A stretch of 64,000 nucleotides of DNA from positions 255,690 to 319,689 of the forward strand of contig NZ_DF820425.1 of assembly GCF_000617845.2 (NCBI RefSeq). Reading direction: 5' to 3'. Shown in pieces: positions 36,712 to 45,611 of this stretch (position 1 is the first letter of the stretch; each line of letters opens with the position of its first letter). Source of the DNA: Bradyrhizobium sp. DOA9. GTDB taxonomy: Bacteria > Pseudomonadota > Alphaproteobacteria > Rhizobiales > Xanthobacteraceae. The notes under the pieces are model-generated. The model searched no databases, was not told the origin of the DNA, and worked only from the letters and a program-made list of their open reading frames with translations. The position numbers were made by a program, and so were the translations under genes.

Positions 36712-38529
36712 CTACGCGATCAAGCGCTGCACCAATGCCGACTCGCTCGAATACGTCAGGAGCGCCTCGTGAGTTGCCCGGGTCACCCCGACATAGGTCA
36801 GCCGGACACATTCCTCGACGGTCTCGCCGTGGCGGCCGAGCAGGCCCAAGCCGGCGATGGCGACGCAGGGAAACTCCAGCCCTTTCGCGCTGTGCATGCT
36901 CAAGAACCGCACGGCCACCCGCTTGACCGAAACCCGGTTGCGATTGTCCTTGGCGATGTCGACCGGCACGCCATGCCCGGCGAGGATCTGCGCGACCCGG
37001 CCGCCGATCCAGTGCTCCGGGTAGAGACACGCCATCTGCGCCCACTCGTAGCCGGCTTTCTTCCGGTCGAGAAACCACTCGGCGACGCAGTGAGCCTCTG
37101 CGTCGATGCTCACGCATCGCCGCACCTCCGGCTCCAATCCCTGCCGGCCCGCATCTTCGGGCAGCAGAATGGCGTGCTCGTCGTCGGCCGTGATGCCGGG
37201 AGCGCCGATGACGTCCGCGGCGAAGCGTCTTGCGAAGGCAACGATTTGGGCGGTGTTGCGATAATTGACCTTCAGCACGGTCGTTCGGCCCTTGGCTTCA
37301 ATGCCGAGCTGGCTCCAGACCGGGCGCTCACGCCCCTTATAGATGGCCTGAATATCGTCGTAGACGACCATCAGCGCCCTGGTGCGCGGGTTCACCATCT
37401 TGGCCGCGAGCGCGAGCCATTGCGGCTCGAAGTCGTGTGCCTCGTCGATCAGGACGGCGTCGTACTGCTCCGCCGGAATATGGCCCTGGTCCACCGCCTT
37501 CACCACCTCTGAAACGCTCGCAGCCAGGCGCTCTGCGTAGTCCGGATAATCCCGCTCGGATGGTGCGGGAATCCCGAAAGTCCGCAACATGCGGTAGCAC
37601 CACGAGTGGAAGGTGAGAACCTGAACGCGGTCCTCGACGCCCCTGCTCTGCATGGCATCCTCGAGCCGGCCGGCGATGCCGTTGGCGTAAGACAGGATCA
37701 GCACCGGCTTCGCCGCCGCACGCGCCAGATACTCGGCGCGAAAGGCGAGGATCATGGTCTTGCCTGAGCCGGCGACGCCGCGAATGATGCGGTGCCCCTC
37801 GCCCAGGCTGCGCGCGAACTGCTCCTGATGCAGGTCCATGACCGCGAGCGTCCGGTCGGAAGGATCAGCCGCCGGCGCGTCTTCCAGAGGCAGGGCTATT
37901 TGCTGGATGCGGATCTCGGGAAACAGCAGCGCGCGCAGCCGATCGAACTGCGGCATCGACAACGGCTCTCCAAGACGCGGATGAACCATGCGCCACAATT
38001 TCGACCGGAATTCCTCGGGGTCCGCGCCTTCGGTCATCTCGTCCTTGAACAGGCAGAGATGCTCGGAGAACACCTCCTTGAGATCAGTCTGATCGAACTG
38101 CTTGCGCGTGATGTTGGTGAATACGGCCCCGAAGCCGAACGGAACGATGGACCGGCCTGCGAGGCGATGGCCCTGAGGAAACAACAATTGCCCGTCCCGC
38201 TCCAGCGTGCGCACGACCTCGAACGTATATTTGCGAGCCTGCTCGAGCGGATGGCTTTCCCGCACGACACGACGATCTGTCAGCAGCTCGACCCTGGTCT
38301 TGTCCGCCGAAACGATGGTGTCCAGGCGCCAGTCCTTCACCTCGAGCACGAGCAGGCCGTTCGCGGGATGAATGATGATGAAATCCGGATGCCGGTTGCG
38401 AGGACCAACAGGCAGGTTGTGCCAGACGACGGCGTTCTCCTCGAGGAAGTCCTTCAGTCGTTCCGCCAGCCGCAGCTCCCCACGGCTGTCGAAGCGCGCG
38501 AAGCCGAGACTCGGGATCAGGATTGCCAT
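36712..38529 (-). CDS. NERD nuclease-domain / UvrD-like helicase fusion
   Basis: In this 605-residue protein, residues about 15-130 form a NERD nuclease-related domain: GELRLAERLKDFLEEN, HPDFIIIHP with Asp49, and LEVKDW with Glu63 and Lys65. An SF1 helicase follows: Walker A GVAGSGKT (251-258), Walker B LIDEAHDF (DEAH 362-365), VVYDDIQAIYKGR, VNYRNTAQI, MHSAKGLEFPCVAIAGLG and RLTYVGVTRATHEAL. The start at ATG 38529 puts NERD at the N-terminus, as in homologues. Such fusions are linked to DNA processing and in some cases phage defence (inference). It is divergent from the 475-residue gene. Confidence 0.85.
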   Translation of the reverse strand: MAILIPSLGFARFDSRGELRLAERLKDFLEENAVVWHNLPVGPRNRHPDFIIIHPANGLLVLEVKDWRLDTIVSADKTRVELLTDRRVVRESHPLEQARKYTFEVVRTLERDGQLLFPQGHRLAGRSIVPFGFGAVFTNITRKQFDQTDLKEVFSEHLCLFKDEMTEGADPEEFRSKLWRMVHPRLGEPLSMPQFDRLRALLFPEIRIQQIALPLEDAPAADPSDRTLAVMDLHQEQFARSLGEGHRIIRGVAGSGKTMILAFRAEYLARAAAKPVLILSYANGIAGRLEDAMQSRGVEDRVQVLTFHSWCYRMLRTFGIPAPSERDYPDYAERLAASVSEVVKAVDQGHIPAEQYDAVLIDEAHDFEPQWLALAAKMVNPRTRALMVVYDDIQAIYKGRERPVWSQLGIEAKGRTTVLKVNYRNTAQIVAFARRFAADVIGAPGITADDEHAILLPEDAGRQGLEPEVRRCVSIDAEAHCVAEWFLDRKKAGYEWAQMACLYPEHWIGGRVAQILAGHGVPVDIAKDNRNRVSVKRVAVRFLSMHSAKGLEFPCVAIAGLGLLGRHGETVEECVRLTYVGVTRATHEALLTYSSESALVQRLIA

Positions 38530-38876
38530 GTTGACGCGATCGCCATTTGCCGACCACCTTGTGAGGCCACGTGTGTAGCAGGGCGGCCTCTCCAAGGCTG
38601 ACATGGTTGCCTAGAGGGTGCAGGTTTTCAATGGGTTAGGATTGGATGGCACTCCGCTTCGAACACAATCGCGGACCTTATGCATTTGAGATGGCTTGAT
38701 ATTTTCGCCATCCCAATGATTCGACGCGGCCTGCGGGGTCCGAGTGCGACGCAAAAGACAGTTGATGTCATCCGGACCGGTCCGGTTCCGGATCGCGTCG
38801 CTGGCGTACGCTTGCTAATCTGCGGTGCAGTCACATCCGAAGCCGCGATTGCATTCTCGGGCACGCGAGCAGCAAC
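38530..38876. other. 347-base divergent spacer with 14-bp palindrome
   Basis: It separates the NERD-helicase gene (leftward) from the 475-residue gene (rightward). The perfect palindrome CCGGACCGGTCCGG at 38772-38785 is the only evident structure and could be an operator. No convincing promoter hexamers were seen. Confidence 0.5.
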
Positions 38877-40304
38877 ATGACAACCAGGCATATCCTCGAC
38901 GGGCTGATCAAATGGTCCATGCGCGACCGCTGGGCCGAACGGTTTGAGGCGATTCTCGAAGATCATCTCATCGAGGCGTGCGACGAAGCCGGCCTCGGGA
39001 TGAATGATATCGTCTCGATCCTCGGCGAAGACCTGTTCATGAGCACGGCGTGGGCCTGCGCTTTCGAAGACTTCCTGACGCGTGAGTTCGAGCGCGGCGG
39101 AAACGCAATTGACGACTATCTGAAACGGGGTGGCCGGAAGGAATCCGCGTCGGTGCGCACCTACCTGGCTGCGATGCGACATTCGGTGATGAGCCTCTAT
39201 GAGGTCAGCGACATCGTCCGCGGCACCTCGTTTCTGGCGCGGGATCTCATCCGCGGCGGCGATCCGGTTCTGATCAGCGAGCGCAGCGCGACTCAAAGCC
39301 TGAGATCGTGGGACCGAATTGCCGCCCGCCTCGTTCAGGTCGGGCCGCGAACGGAGATCGGCGGCGGCTTGCTGGTATTCGACCACGAGACGTCGGAAAT
39401 TCTCCTCGAATCCCTCGAAAGGCTCGACTCGCTCAGCAGCGAGGAGAAGCGGGAGCTTGCCGAGGCGAATGGATATGACTTCGACGACGAAGCATTCATG
39501 GATCTTTCCCCGACCGAAAGGCTGCGTGTCTCCGCTCCGATCTTCACGACATTCTGGCTCATCGACGCGATCGACAGAGTTCGGTCACCGCAGATTCCCG
39601 ATGTGCGGAACGCCGAAGGGGACGAAGTGATGCTGTGCGAGGCGCGTTTCCCGCTCGCCGCCCGCACCGCGGAGCATGACATCAGAGCCGGTCTGGAAGC
39701 GCGTCCGGAGTTTCGTGCCACAAGCTCGACGTCCTGGAGCTGGGTCGCCGATGCGGGCGACGTTGCCAAACCGGCCGCCATGGCGTCGAAGCGCGATCGG
39801 CCATTGCAGGAAACGTTCACCTACGAAGCGTGGTCGGACGAGGACAGCCTCGTGCTCGCAGATATACGGCTGGATGACAGGACGCTGGTGCTCAGCACGA
39901 ACTCCAAGCAGCGTTGCGACCGCGGATGCGCGCTGCTGTCCGATGTCTTCGGCAGACGCCTGCGGAAACCCCGGGTCGAGACCACATCGATCGAGCAGAT
40001 CATAGCCTCGCGCAATTCCGGCGCGCCGCAGCAGTTCGATATTCCCGAGGACGAGCAGCGCGCCATCGTCCATGATTACCTGGACCGGCACTACCGCGAC
40101 GTGCTCGATCAACCAGTTCCCGCGCTTGGCGGACAAACACCGCGTGCCGCGGTCAAAACCGCAGGCGGACGGATCAAGGTCGTCGAGTGGCTCAAGTTCA
40201 TGGAGAACCGGTCGGCGAACCCTTCCGATCCGAACAATCCGATGGACAGTTACGATTTCACGTGGCTATGGACGGAATTGGGCCTGAGCGAACTGAGGGA
40301 GTGA
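38877..40304 (+). CDS. Unrecognised 475-residue protein with ParS/Xre-toxin-binding-like tail
   Basis: No named family was recognised. The N-terminal third is helical (WAERFEAILEDHLIEACDEA). The middle is acidic (SLSSEEKRELAEANGYDFDDE). The C-terminus reads HYRDVLDQPVPALGGQTPRA (about 408-427), then KVVEWLKFMEN. That last segment resembles the LDxPxPALGGxTPxEA element common near the ends of SEC-C-associated proteins and of MbcA/ParS/Xre domains. A SEC-C gene follows 112 bases downstream, so the two probably work together. SD is weak. Codon use is ordinary. Confidence 0.7.
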   Translation: MTTRHILDGLIKWSMRDRWAERFEAILEDHLIEACDEAGLGMNDIVSILGEDLFMSTAWACAFEDFLTREFERGGNAIDDYLKRGGRKESASVRTYLAAMRHSVMSLYEVSDIVRGTSFLARDLIRGGDPVLISERSATQSLRSWDRIAARLVQVGPRTEIGGGLLVFDHETSEILLESLERLDSLSSEEKRELAEANGYDFDDEAFMDLSPTERLRVSAPIFTTFWLIDAIDRVRSPQIPDVRNAEGDEVMLCEARFPLAARTAEHDIRAGLEARPEFRATSSTSWSWVADAGDVAKPAAMASKRDRPLQETFTYEAWSDEDSLVLADIRLDDRTLVLSTNSKQRCDRGCALLSDVFGRRLRKPRVETTSIEQIIASRNSGAPQQFDIPEDEQRAIVHDYLDRHYRDVLDQPVPALGGQTPRAAVKTAGGRIKVVEWLKFMENRSANPSDPNNPMDSYDFTWLWTELGLSELRE

Positions 40305-40416
40305 ACGATCCGGGCAATGCCAGCCATAGCCGGCGCGGGAAAGTTACTCGGCGCGTCGTCGTTCCATATTGCCGGTCGCCGGGAAGAGAGTTTGTCGTGC
40401 AAGAGATGGCGTTCCC

Positions 40417-40998
40417 ATGGTGAATTCAGACAAGAGAGTAGGACGAAACGACCCCTGCCCCTGTGGCAGCGGCAAGAAGTTCAAGAAGTGCTGTCTCAAC
40501 TCACAAAGCGGGGCCGAACTCCCATCCGGATTGCATCGGCACGATCCGCAGGAGCGGGAAATCGCCCCTCCGGTCCATGAGCAGGCGCAACGAGCGTTGC
40601 GGGACTATGATCCGTTCGCGCAGCCTGACCCCGAACAATGGCTTGCGCTGGATGAACAGGAGCGGATCGATCTCGTCGTGGAGTACCATCGCCGTGCGCG
40701 GATCCGCGTCCCGCGCGCGCAAGCACATGCTGCATTTCACGCTATCGCAGAGAGCCAGATTGCCGATCCCGACCTGCCGGTGCGACGCATCGCGCGGCGC
40801 TTGATGTCCGAAGGGCTGGATCGTCACGAGGCCATTCACGCCATCGGCTCGGTGGTCGCCGCCCAGATGCACGATCTGGTGAGCGAGGCCAGATCGGTCA
40901 GCTATGGCGTGGAGCAGACTTCGAAGCGGGACCCGAACGAGGCCTATTTCGCCGAGCTGGAAACCTTGACGGCGGAACAATGGCGCCGGTCCGGCTGA
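40417..40998 (+). CDS. SEC-C motif protein with DUF1841-like C-terminus
   Basis: The 193-residue protein starts with a SEC-C zinc motif, [20 protein letters not shown], at residues about 9-28 (N-terminal, unlike the C-terminal one at 5196). The C-terminal part has [20 protein letters not shown] and [19 protein letters not shown], the pattern I associate with DUF1841. The metal-binding tag suggests protein interaction; function unknown. ATG 40417 is favoured because it puts SEC-C at the very N-terminus. It ends close to tRNA-Glu, with a GCAGCAA-GG-TTGCTGC hairpin at 41004-41019. Confidence 0.8.
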   Translation: MVNSDKRVGRNDPCPCGSGKKFKKCCLNSQSGAELPSGLHRHDPQEREIAPPVHEQAQRALRDYDPFAQPDPEQWLALDEQERIDLVVEYHRRARIRVPRAQAHAAFHAIAESQIADPDLPVRRIARRLMSEGLDRHEAIHAIGSVVAAQMHDLVSEARSVSYGVEQTSKRDPNEAYFAELETLTAEQWRRSG

Positions 40999-41003
40999 TC
41001 GTC

Positions 41004-41019
41004 GCAGCAAGGTTGCTGC
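41004..41019. terminator. Hairpin between SEC-C gene and tRNA-Glu
   Basis: GCAGCAAGGTTGCTGC forms a 7-bp stem with a 2-base turn, between the convergent ends of the SEC-C gene and the tRNA. No U-tract on either side, so its terminator role is only likely by position. Confidence 0.35.
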
Positions 41020-41024
41020 CGAAA

Positions 41025-41099
41025 TGGCGCTCCCTAGGGGAATCGAACCCCTGTTTCAGCCTTGAGAGGGCCGCGTCCTAACCGCTAGACGAAGGGAGC
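41025..41099 (-). tRNA. tRNA-Glu (anticodon CTC)
   Basis: On the minus strand the acceptor GCTCCCT pairs with AGGGAGC, the D arm contains TAGCGGTTAGGA, and the anticodon stem CGGCC/GGCTG encloses loop CTCTCAA with anticodon CTC. The T arm is CAGGGGTTCGATTCCCCT. CCA is encoded at 41025-41027. It reads the GAG codon. Confidence 0.95.
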
Positions 41100-41156
41100 G
41101 TGAGGGCTAGCCAATAGCCTCGAAATTTGTCCGCCGCAAGGACCCCGACGGGCCTT

Positions 41157-41501
41157 TTACGGCTCATTGGCGAATTTCAGCCGTCCGGCCGGCTTGAGGG
41201 TATGAGCGTCGAAGGTACGGATCTCGATGATTCCGCCGAGATCCAGCGTGACAACCAAGCGGTCGCCGGCGACCCCGGTCGAGACGATTCTCGCGCCCTT
41301 CGGCAAGGTGGCGGTGACATCGCCCGCCGGCCCGGCCGCCCTTCCCTCCGACTTGAAAAGGCGGTAGCCCACCGCGATCAGCACGGCGCAGATCGCCAGC
41401 GCCGTGGTCAACCCCGCGATCAGCATCATCCGCCGCACCCGCGCGAACAGCGCGGCCTGCTCGGGGGTCGGTTCGGGAACAACGGTATCAGACGTCGTCA
41501 T
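41157..41501 (-). CDS. Small membrane-anchored protein, divergent from rluD
   Basis: The 114-residue protein has one TM helix at about 30-50 (MMLIAGLTTALAICAVLIAV) and a C-terminal beta-rich domain (ATLPKGARIVSTGVAGDRL, VVTLDLGGIIEIRTFDAHTL). The latter ends like a fimbrial/DUF6476-type domain known in Rhizobiales; the name is from memory. The start ATG at 41501 overlaps the start codon of rluD on the other strand (bases CATG 41499-41502). Probably periplasm-facing; function unknown. Confidence 0.75.
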   Translation of the reverse strand: MTTSDTVVPEPTPEQAALFARVRRMMLIAGLTTALAICAVLIAVGYRLFKSEGRAAGPAGDVTATLPKGARIVSTGVAGDRLVVTLDLGGIIEIRTFDAHTLKPAGRLKFANEP

Positions 41502-42507
41502 GAATAGCCCTGGGTCAGCGCAAAGGTTGAAGGTTGTGGTCGAAGGCTCCGAGGGCTCGCCCCGGCTCGACCGCGTGCTGGCGGCGCACCTCGCCGACCT
41601 GTCGCGATCGCGGCTGAAAGCCCTGATTTTGGCGGGCGCGGTGAGCCTGAAGGCTTCCGCCATCCGCGACCCCGCTTATCATGTCGCATCCGGCGAGACG
41701 ATCATTATCGACGTGCCGGAGGCGGCTGCTCCGGAGCCGAAGGGGGAGGAGATCGCCCTCGACATCGTGTTCGAGGACGACGACATCGTCGTCCTCAACA
41801 AGCCCAAGGGGCTGGTTGTGCATCCGGCCGCCGGCCACGAGACCGGCACTTTGGTCAATGCGCTGATCGCCCATTGCGGCAGCTCGCTCTCCGGCATCGG
41901 GGGGGTGCGCCGGCCCGGCATCGTGCACCGGCTGGACAAGGACACGACAGGGCTGATGGTGGTCGCCAAGAACGACCTCGCCCATGCCTCGCTGTCGGCG
42001 CAGTTCGCCGACCACGGCCGCACGGGCCAGATGCGGCGCGGCTACATGGCGTTTGCCTGGGGCGTGCCGAACCGGCACCGCGGCACCGTCGATGCGCCGA
42101 TCGACCGGCATCCGCATGCGCGCGAGAAGATGGCCGTGCGCCAAGGCGGCCGCGAGGCGGTGACGCATTGGGAAATCCTGGAAAGCTTTAACGGACGCGA
42201 CGGCAAGGGTGTCGCCGTCCTGCTCGCCTGCGAGCTCGAGACCGGCCGCACCCATCAGATTCGCGTCCATCTCGCCCATATCGGCCACCCGCTGCTGGGC
42301 GATGCCGTCTATGGCCCGCATTTCAAGACCAAGGCCAACCAGCTGGCGCCTCAGTCGCAGGCCGCTCTGGCGGCGCTGGGGCGGCAGGCCTTACATGCTT
42401 ACCTGCTGGTATTGGAGCACCCGAGGACGGGAGAATTACTCCACTGGGAGGCGCCTCTGCCGGAGGATTTGCTTCTCCTCGAACGCGCCCTCAAAGCGGC
42501 GCTATGA
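41500..42507 (+). CDS. rluD: RluA-family 23S rRNA pseudouridine synthase (RluD-like)
   Basis: The 335-residue enzyme has an N-terminal S4 domain (RLDRVLAAHLADLSRSRLK) and a catalytic domain with GIVHRLDKDTTGLMVVAK, where Asp146 is the nucleophile. ETGRTHQIRVHLAHIGHPLL and LGRQALHAYLL complete the family pattern. It isomerises specific uridines in large-subunit rRNA. The gene lies directly upstream of rpoH, as is common in alphaproteobacteria. ATG 41500 is favoured over upstream in-frame codons lying inside the divergent gene. Confidence 0.92.
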   Translation: MNSPGSAQRLKVVVEGSEGSPRLDRVLAAHLADLSRSRLKALILAGAVSLKASAIRDPAYHVASGETIIIDVPEAAAPEPKGEEIALDIVFEDDDIVVLNKPKGLVVHPAAGHETGTLVNALIAHCGSSLSGIGGVRRPGIVHRLDKDTTGLMVVAKNDLAHASLSAQFADHGRTGQMRRGYMAFAWGVPNRHRGTVDAPIDRHPHAREKMAVRQGGREAVTHWEILESFNGRDGKGVAVLLACELETGRTHQIRVHLAHIGHPLLGDAVYGPHFKTKANQLAPQSQAALAALGRQALHAYLLVLEHPRTGELLHWEAPLPEDLLLLERALKAAL

Positions 42508-42725
42508 CGCAGGTCGTTTCAGAAAGCCTTTACATTACAAAAAGTTATAGCTGCCACACGGGGACGTGACGTCAGCAATCCTTCCCTTTTTGCCCCCCGA
42601 TGGGATATATTGCGGCTGCGTTGAAATCACCAACGCGGAACATCGCAGCTACGGCCGGCTTTAACACAGCGGTCGTCTGCCTGGCCCGCCGCTATCGGGG
42701 GCCTGAACCTTTTGGAGGGCGCACT
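42508..42725 (+). promoter_or_regulatory. rpoH leader region
   Basis: A 218-base spacer between rluD and rpoH includes an AT-rich stretch (TTTACATTACAAAAAGTTAT at 42529-42548). Such genes often have several promoters, including heat-responsive ones. I cannot assign a sigma factor with confidence. GGAGG stands eight bases before the rpoH ATG. Confidence 0.4.
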
Positions 42726-43625
42726 ATGGCCCGTACCGCTGCTTTGCCGGTCCTCAACGGAGAATCCGGCCTTTCCCGCTACCTCGCCGAGATCCGCAAG
42801 TTCCCGATGCTGGAACCGCAGGAGGAGTACATGCTCGCCAAGCGTTGGCGCGAGCATGACGATCGCGACGCGGCGCACCAACTCGTCACCAGCCATCTCC
42901 GCCTCGTGGCCAAGATCGCCATGGGCTATCGCGGCTACGGCCTGCCGATCTCCGAGGTCGTCTCGGAAGGCAATGTCGGCTTGATGCAGGCGGTGAAGCG
43001 TTTCGAACCCGAGAAGGGATTCCGTCTCGCCACCTACGCCATGTGGTGGATCAAGGCGTCGATTCAAGAGTACATCCTGCGTTCGTGGTCGCTCGTGAAG
43101 ATGGGCACCACCGCGAACCAGAAGAAGCTGTTCTTCAACCTGCGCAAGGCGAAGAGCAAGATCAACGCACTGGACGAAGGCGATCTCCGCCCCGACCAGG
43201 TCAAGCTGATCGCCAAGCGCCTCGGCGTCACCGATCAGGACGTGATCGACATGAACCGCCGGCTCGGCGGCGACGCGTCGCTCAACGCACCGATCCGCGA
43301 CGACGGCGAAGCCGGCGAATGGCAGGACTGGCTGGTCGACAACACGCCCAACCAGGAAGCCATGATGGCGGAGCACGAGGAGTATGATCACCGCCGTGAC
43401 GCGCTGAACGGCGCCATGGGCGTGCTCAACCCGCGCGAACGCCGCATCTTCGAGGCGCGCCGCCTCGCCGATGAGCCGATGACGCTGGAAGACCTTGCTG
43501 CCGAGTTCGGCGTGTCGCGCGAGCGCGTCCGCCAGATCGAGGTCCGCGCCTTCGAGAAGGTGCAGTCCGCGGTCAAGGGCACGATCGCAAGGGCCGAACA
43601 GGCCGCGCTGGAAGCCGCGCATTAA
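42726..43625 (+). CDS. rpoH: Heat-shock sigma factor RpoH (sigma-32)
   Basis: In this 299-residue sigma factor, region 2 reads LVTSHLRLVAKIAMGYRGYG and FEPEKGFRLATYAMWWIKAS. The diagnostic RpoH box is QKKLFFNLR (132-140). Region 4 ends with LAAEFGVSRERVRQIEVRAF. It directs RNA polymerase to heat-shock promoters. ATG 42726 has GGAGG upstream. Bradyrhizobium carries several rpoH paralogues (literature knowledge); the rluD neighbour hints at the conserved housekeeping copy, but which copy this is remains open. A strong terminator follows. Confidence 0.96.
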   Translation: MARTAALPVLNGESGLSRYLAEIRKFPMLEPQEEYMLAKRWREHDDRDAAHQLVTSHLRLVAKIAMGYRGYGLPISEVVSEGNVGLMQAVKRFEPEKGFRLATYAMWWIKASIQEYILRSWSLVKMGTTANQKKLFFNLRKAKSKINALDEGDLRPDQVKLIAKRLGVTDQDVIDMNRRLGGDASLNAPIRDDGEAGEWQDWLVDNTPNQEAMMAEHEEYDHRRDALNGAMGVLNPRERRIFEARRLADEPMTLEDLAAEFGVSRERVRQIEVRAFEKVQSAVKGTIARAEQAALEAAH

Positions 43626-43667
43626 GCTCGGCGGTTCAGCGCCAGAAATTGGCGGATCGAAAGAGAC

Positions 43668-43701
43668 AGAAAGCCGGCGGCAACGCCGGCTTTCTTGTTT
43701 G
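43668..43701 (+). terminator. Rho-independent terminator of rpoH
   Basis: AGAAAGCCGGCG (43668-43679) pairs perfectly with CGCCGGCTTTCT (43684-43695) around a GCAA tetraloop, then TTGTTT follows. Confidence 0.85.
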
Positions 43702-43747
43702 GCGTGATGCGCGCTGCACCCGATAGCGGTGCGTGCGGGCACACCGC

Positions 43748-44374
43748 CTACTCCCCCCATTGCCTTGCCATCGTCGCGAGCGCGCAGCCTTCGCAATAGC
43801 GGGCGTCCTTGTAGTCGATCCAGTTGTGCGCGTAGACGCGGTCGAGCGGGATGTCGTAGCGCGCGCGCAGCACCTTCACGAGGATCTTCCACGCCGCGAC
43901 CTGCGCGGCCGTCGGTCCCGTCGTCACGTCGGGATAATTGCCGGCGAACTCGACGCCGATCGAATTGTCGCGCACCACCTGACGGTAGGTCGGCCGGTTG
44001 TCGATGTATTTGTTGTCGTTGCGGTTGGCGCCGTCGCCGTGGGTCGGCACGAGGGTCTCGGCGACCGCCCAATAGACCGTGCCGTCGGTCTCGACCCAGA
44101 CCGTGACGCCGCGCCGCGTCGGGTTCTTCGCCTGGGCCTGCGCGCCGCCGCGCGCCGAGCCGGCCGGCCCCTCGGTCTGGTGCACGATGATGTTGCGCCA
44201 GGGTCTTGCGCTGGCGACATCACCCCACGGCGCCAGCCAGACGATCTTCAGGCCGGGGATGTCGGGCGTGCCGGAGGCGCGCGCGAGCGTGGCGAGCTCG
44301 GCATCCGCAGCAGCGGCGGAGACGACCGGAAGGAGAGCGGCCAGGACGGCCGCGAGCAGGCGAAACAGCATCAT
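43748..44374 (-). CDS. Exported N-acetylmuramoyl-L-alanine amidase (Amidase_2 type)
   Basis: The 208-residue protein has a signal peptide of about 22 residues (LFRLLAAVLAALLPVVSAAA). The Amidase_2 fold shows zinc-ligand candidates His65 (NIIVHQTEGP) and the C-terminal HNWIDYKDARYCEGC with His and Cys. Between them, WAVAETLVPTHGDGANRND and NSIGVEFAGNYPD match the family. It should cleave the lactyl-L-Ala bond of peptidoglycan in the periplasm. The start may be the second Met. It converges on rpoH. Confidence 0.88.
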   Translation of the reverse strand: MMLFRLLAAVLAALLPVVSAAAADAELATLARASGTPDIPGLKIVWLAPWGDVASARPWRNIIVHQTEGPAGSARGGAQAQAKNPTRRGVTVWVETDGTVYWAVAETLVPTHGDGANRNDNKYIDNRPTYRQVVRDNSIGVEFAGNYPDVTTGPTAAQVAAWKILVKVLRARYDIPLDRVYAHNWIDYKDARYCEGCALATMARQWGE

Positions 44375-44408
44375 GCAGGGTCCAATAACGACCCGAGCCT
44401 AACAGGCT

Positions 44409-45611
44409 TTACGCGAAAGTCCTCACCGTCTCGACAGAATCGGGCGACAGCGGCGGAGCGGTGTCATAGACCGCAAAGTCGTTCTTGCCGTTCTTCTTGG
44501 CGGCATAGAGCGCGTGGTCGGCATTGGCCATGAGGCGGTCCGGGAATTCGCCGATGCCGCGATCCCACTCCGCGACGCCGATCGAGATCGCGATCGGAAT
44601 GTCGCGGTCGCTGCAGCTGGCGGCATCCTGGCGGCAGACCTCGAGCACGCGGCGGGCGATCGCGGCGGCCTCGCGCAGGGACGAGGACGGCAGCACGATG
44701 CAGAACTCGTCGCCGCCGGTGCGGGCGAGCATGTCGCCGGGCCGCAGACGCGTCTGCGCCATCAAGGTGAAATGCTTCAGGCAGGCATCGCCGGCAGCAT
44801 GGCCATGGGTGTCGTTGATGGTCTTGAAGCCGTCGAGATCGATCACCAGCAGCGAGAACGGCTCACCACTACGCTGGGAACGTGCGCATTCCTCGGACAG
44901 CCGCTGCAACAGATGCCGCCGGTTGGCGACGCCGGTGAGATCGTCGAGCAGCGCAAGGTCGGCGACCTCCCCCCGCAGCCGGTCTATTGCCATCAGCAGG
45001 AAGCCGAAATTGAGCGTCATGGACAGGAACAGCAACCCCAGCACCATGATGGCATGGTTCTGACCGCCGGCCACGGCCGAGAAATCATAGTCGAGCAGGT
45101 TGCCGACGATGCGCGTGCTGAACGTCGCGACCATGGCGATGATGACGATGCCGGACAGCCGGGCTCCCGGACTAACCCGCCCTTCCGGCGGAGACAGCAA
45201 CAGAGGCAGCGCGCGCAACAGCGGCAAGGACTGCCCGAGCGTGTAGCAGAACATCCGCAGCGGCATGTGATCGAAGCCGAACTTGAAGAAGGCGACGGTG
45301 CCGAGGCTCAAGGCCCCGGTCGCGACCATGAACCGCCAGGAGACCGGCCGATCATAGAAGCGTTGGATGCCCATTGCGGCGAAGCAGCTCGACGCGATAA
45401 TGCCGGCGCCCGCGATCAGAAGCGGGAGAGGAGACAGGGCCGAGAGGCCAATCAGGGCGACCATCGCGCCGGCCGCACCGACGAAGGCTGATGCCATCCA
45501 GAACCGCGCAGCCGCGAAATTCGGATAGGAGCGCGTCACGTAGGCCCAGATCACCCCGAGCGCCAGGAAGTTGACGACGAAGACCGTCCACAATGTCGGT
45601 ACGTTCAGCAT
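44409..45611 (-). CDS. Membrane-bound diguanylate cyclase (GGDEF)
   Basis: The 400-residue protein has an N-terminal membrane region of about six helices (VFVVNFLALGVIWAYV through IMVLGLLFLSMTLNFGFLLM), then a GGDEF domain: LALLDDLTGVANRRHLLQRL, VIDLDGFKTINDTHGH, ARTGGDEFCIVLPSS. The intact GGDEF active site predicts c-di-GMP synthesis. I start at ATG 45611 (MLNVPTLW); ATG 45674 would add an Arg/Ala-rich 21-residue extension. No EAL domain. Confidence 0.9.
   Translation of the reverse strand: MLNVPTLWTVFVVNFLALGVIWAYVTRSYPNFAAARFWMASAFVGAAGAMVALIGLSALSPLPLLIAGAGIIASSCFAAMGIQRFYDRPVSWRFMVATGALSLGTVAFFKFGFDHMPLRMFCYTLGQSLPLLRALPLLLSPPEGRVSPGARLSGIVIIAMVATFSTRIVGNLLDYDFSAVAGGQNHAIMVLGLLFLSMTLNFGFLLMAIDRLRGEVADLALLDDLTGVANRRHLLQRLSEECARSQRSGEPFSLLVIDLDGFKTINDTHGHAAGDACLKHFTLMAQTRLRPGDMLARTGGDEFCIVLPSSSLREAAAIARRVLEVCRQDAASCSDRDIPIAISIGVAEWDRGIGEFPDRLMANADHALYAAKKNGKNDFAVYDTAPPLSPDSVETVRTFA

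Noticed and set aside
41025..41099. tRNA-Glu as an attachment site of an integrated element
   Set aside because: I found no integrase gene and no second copy of the tRNA 3' end in the window, so no element is called.
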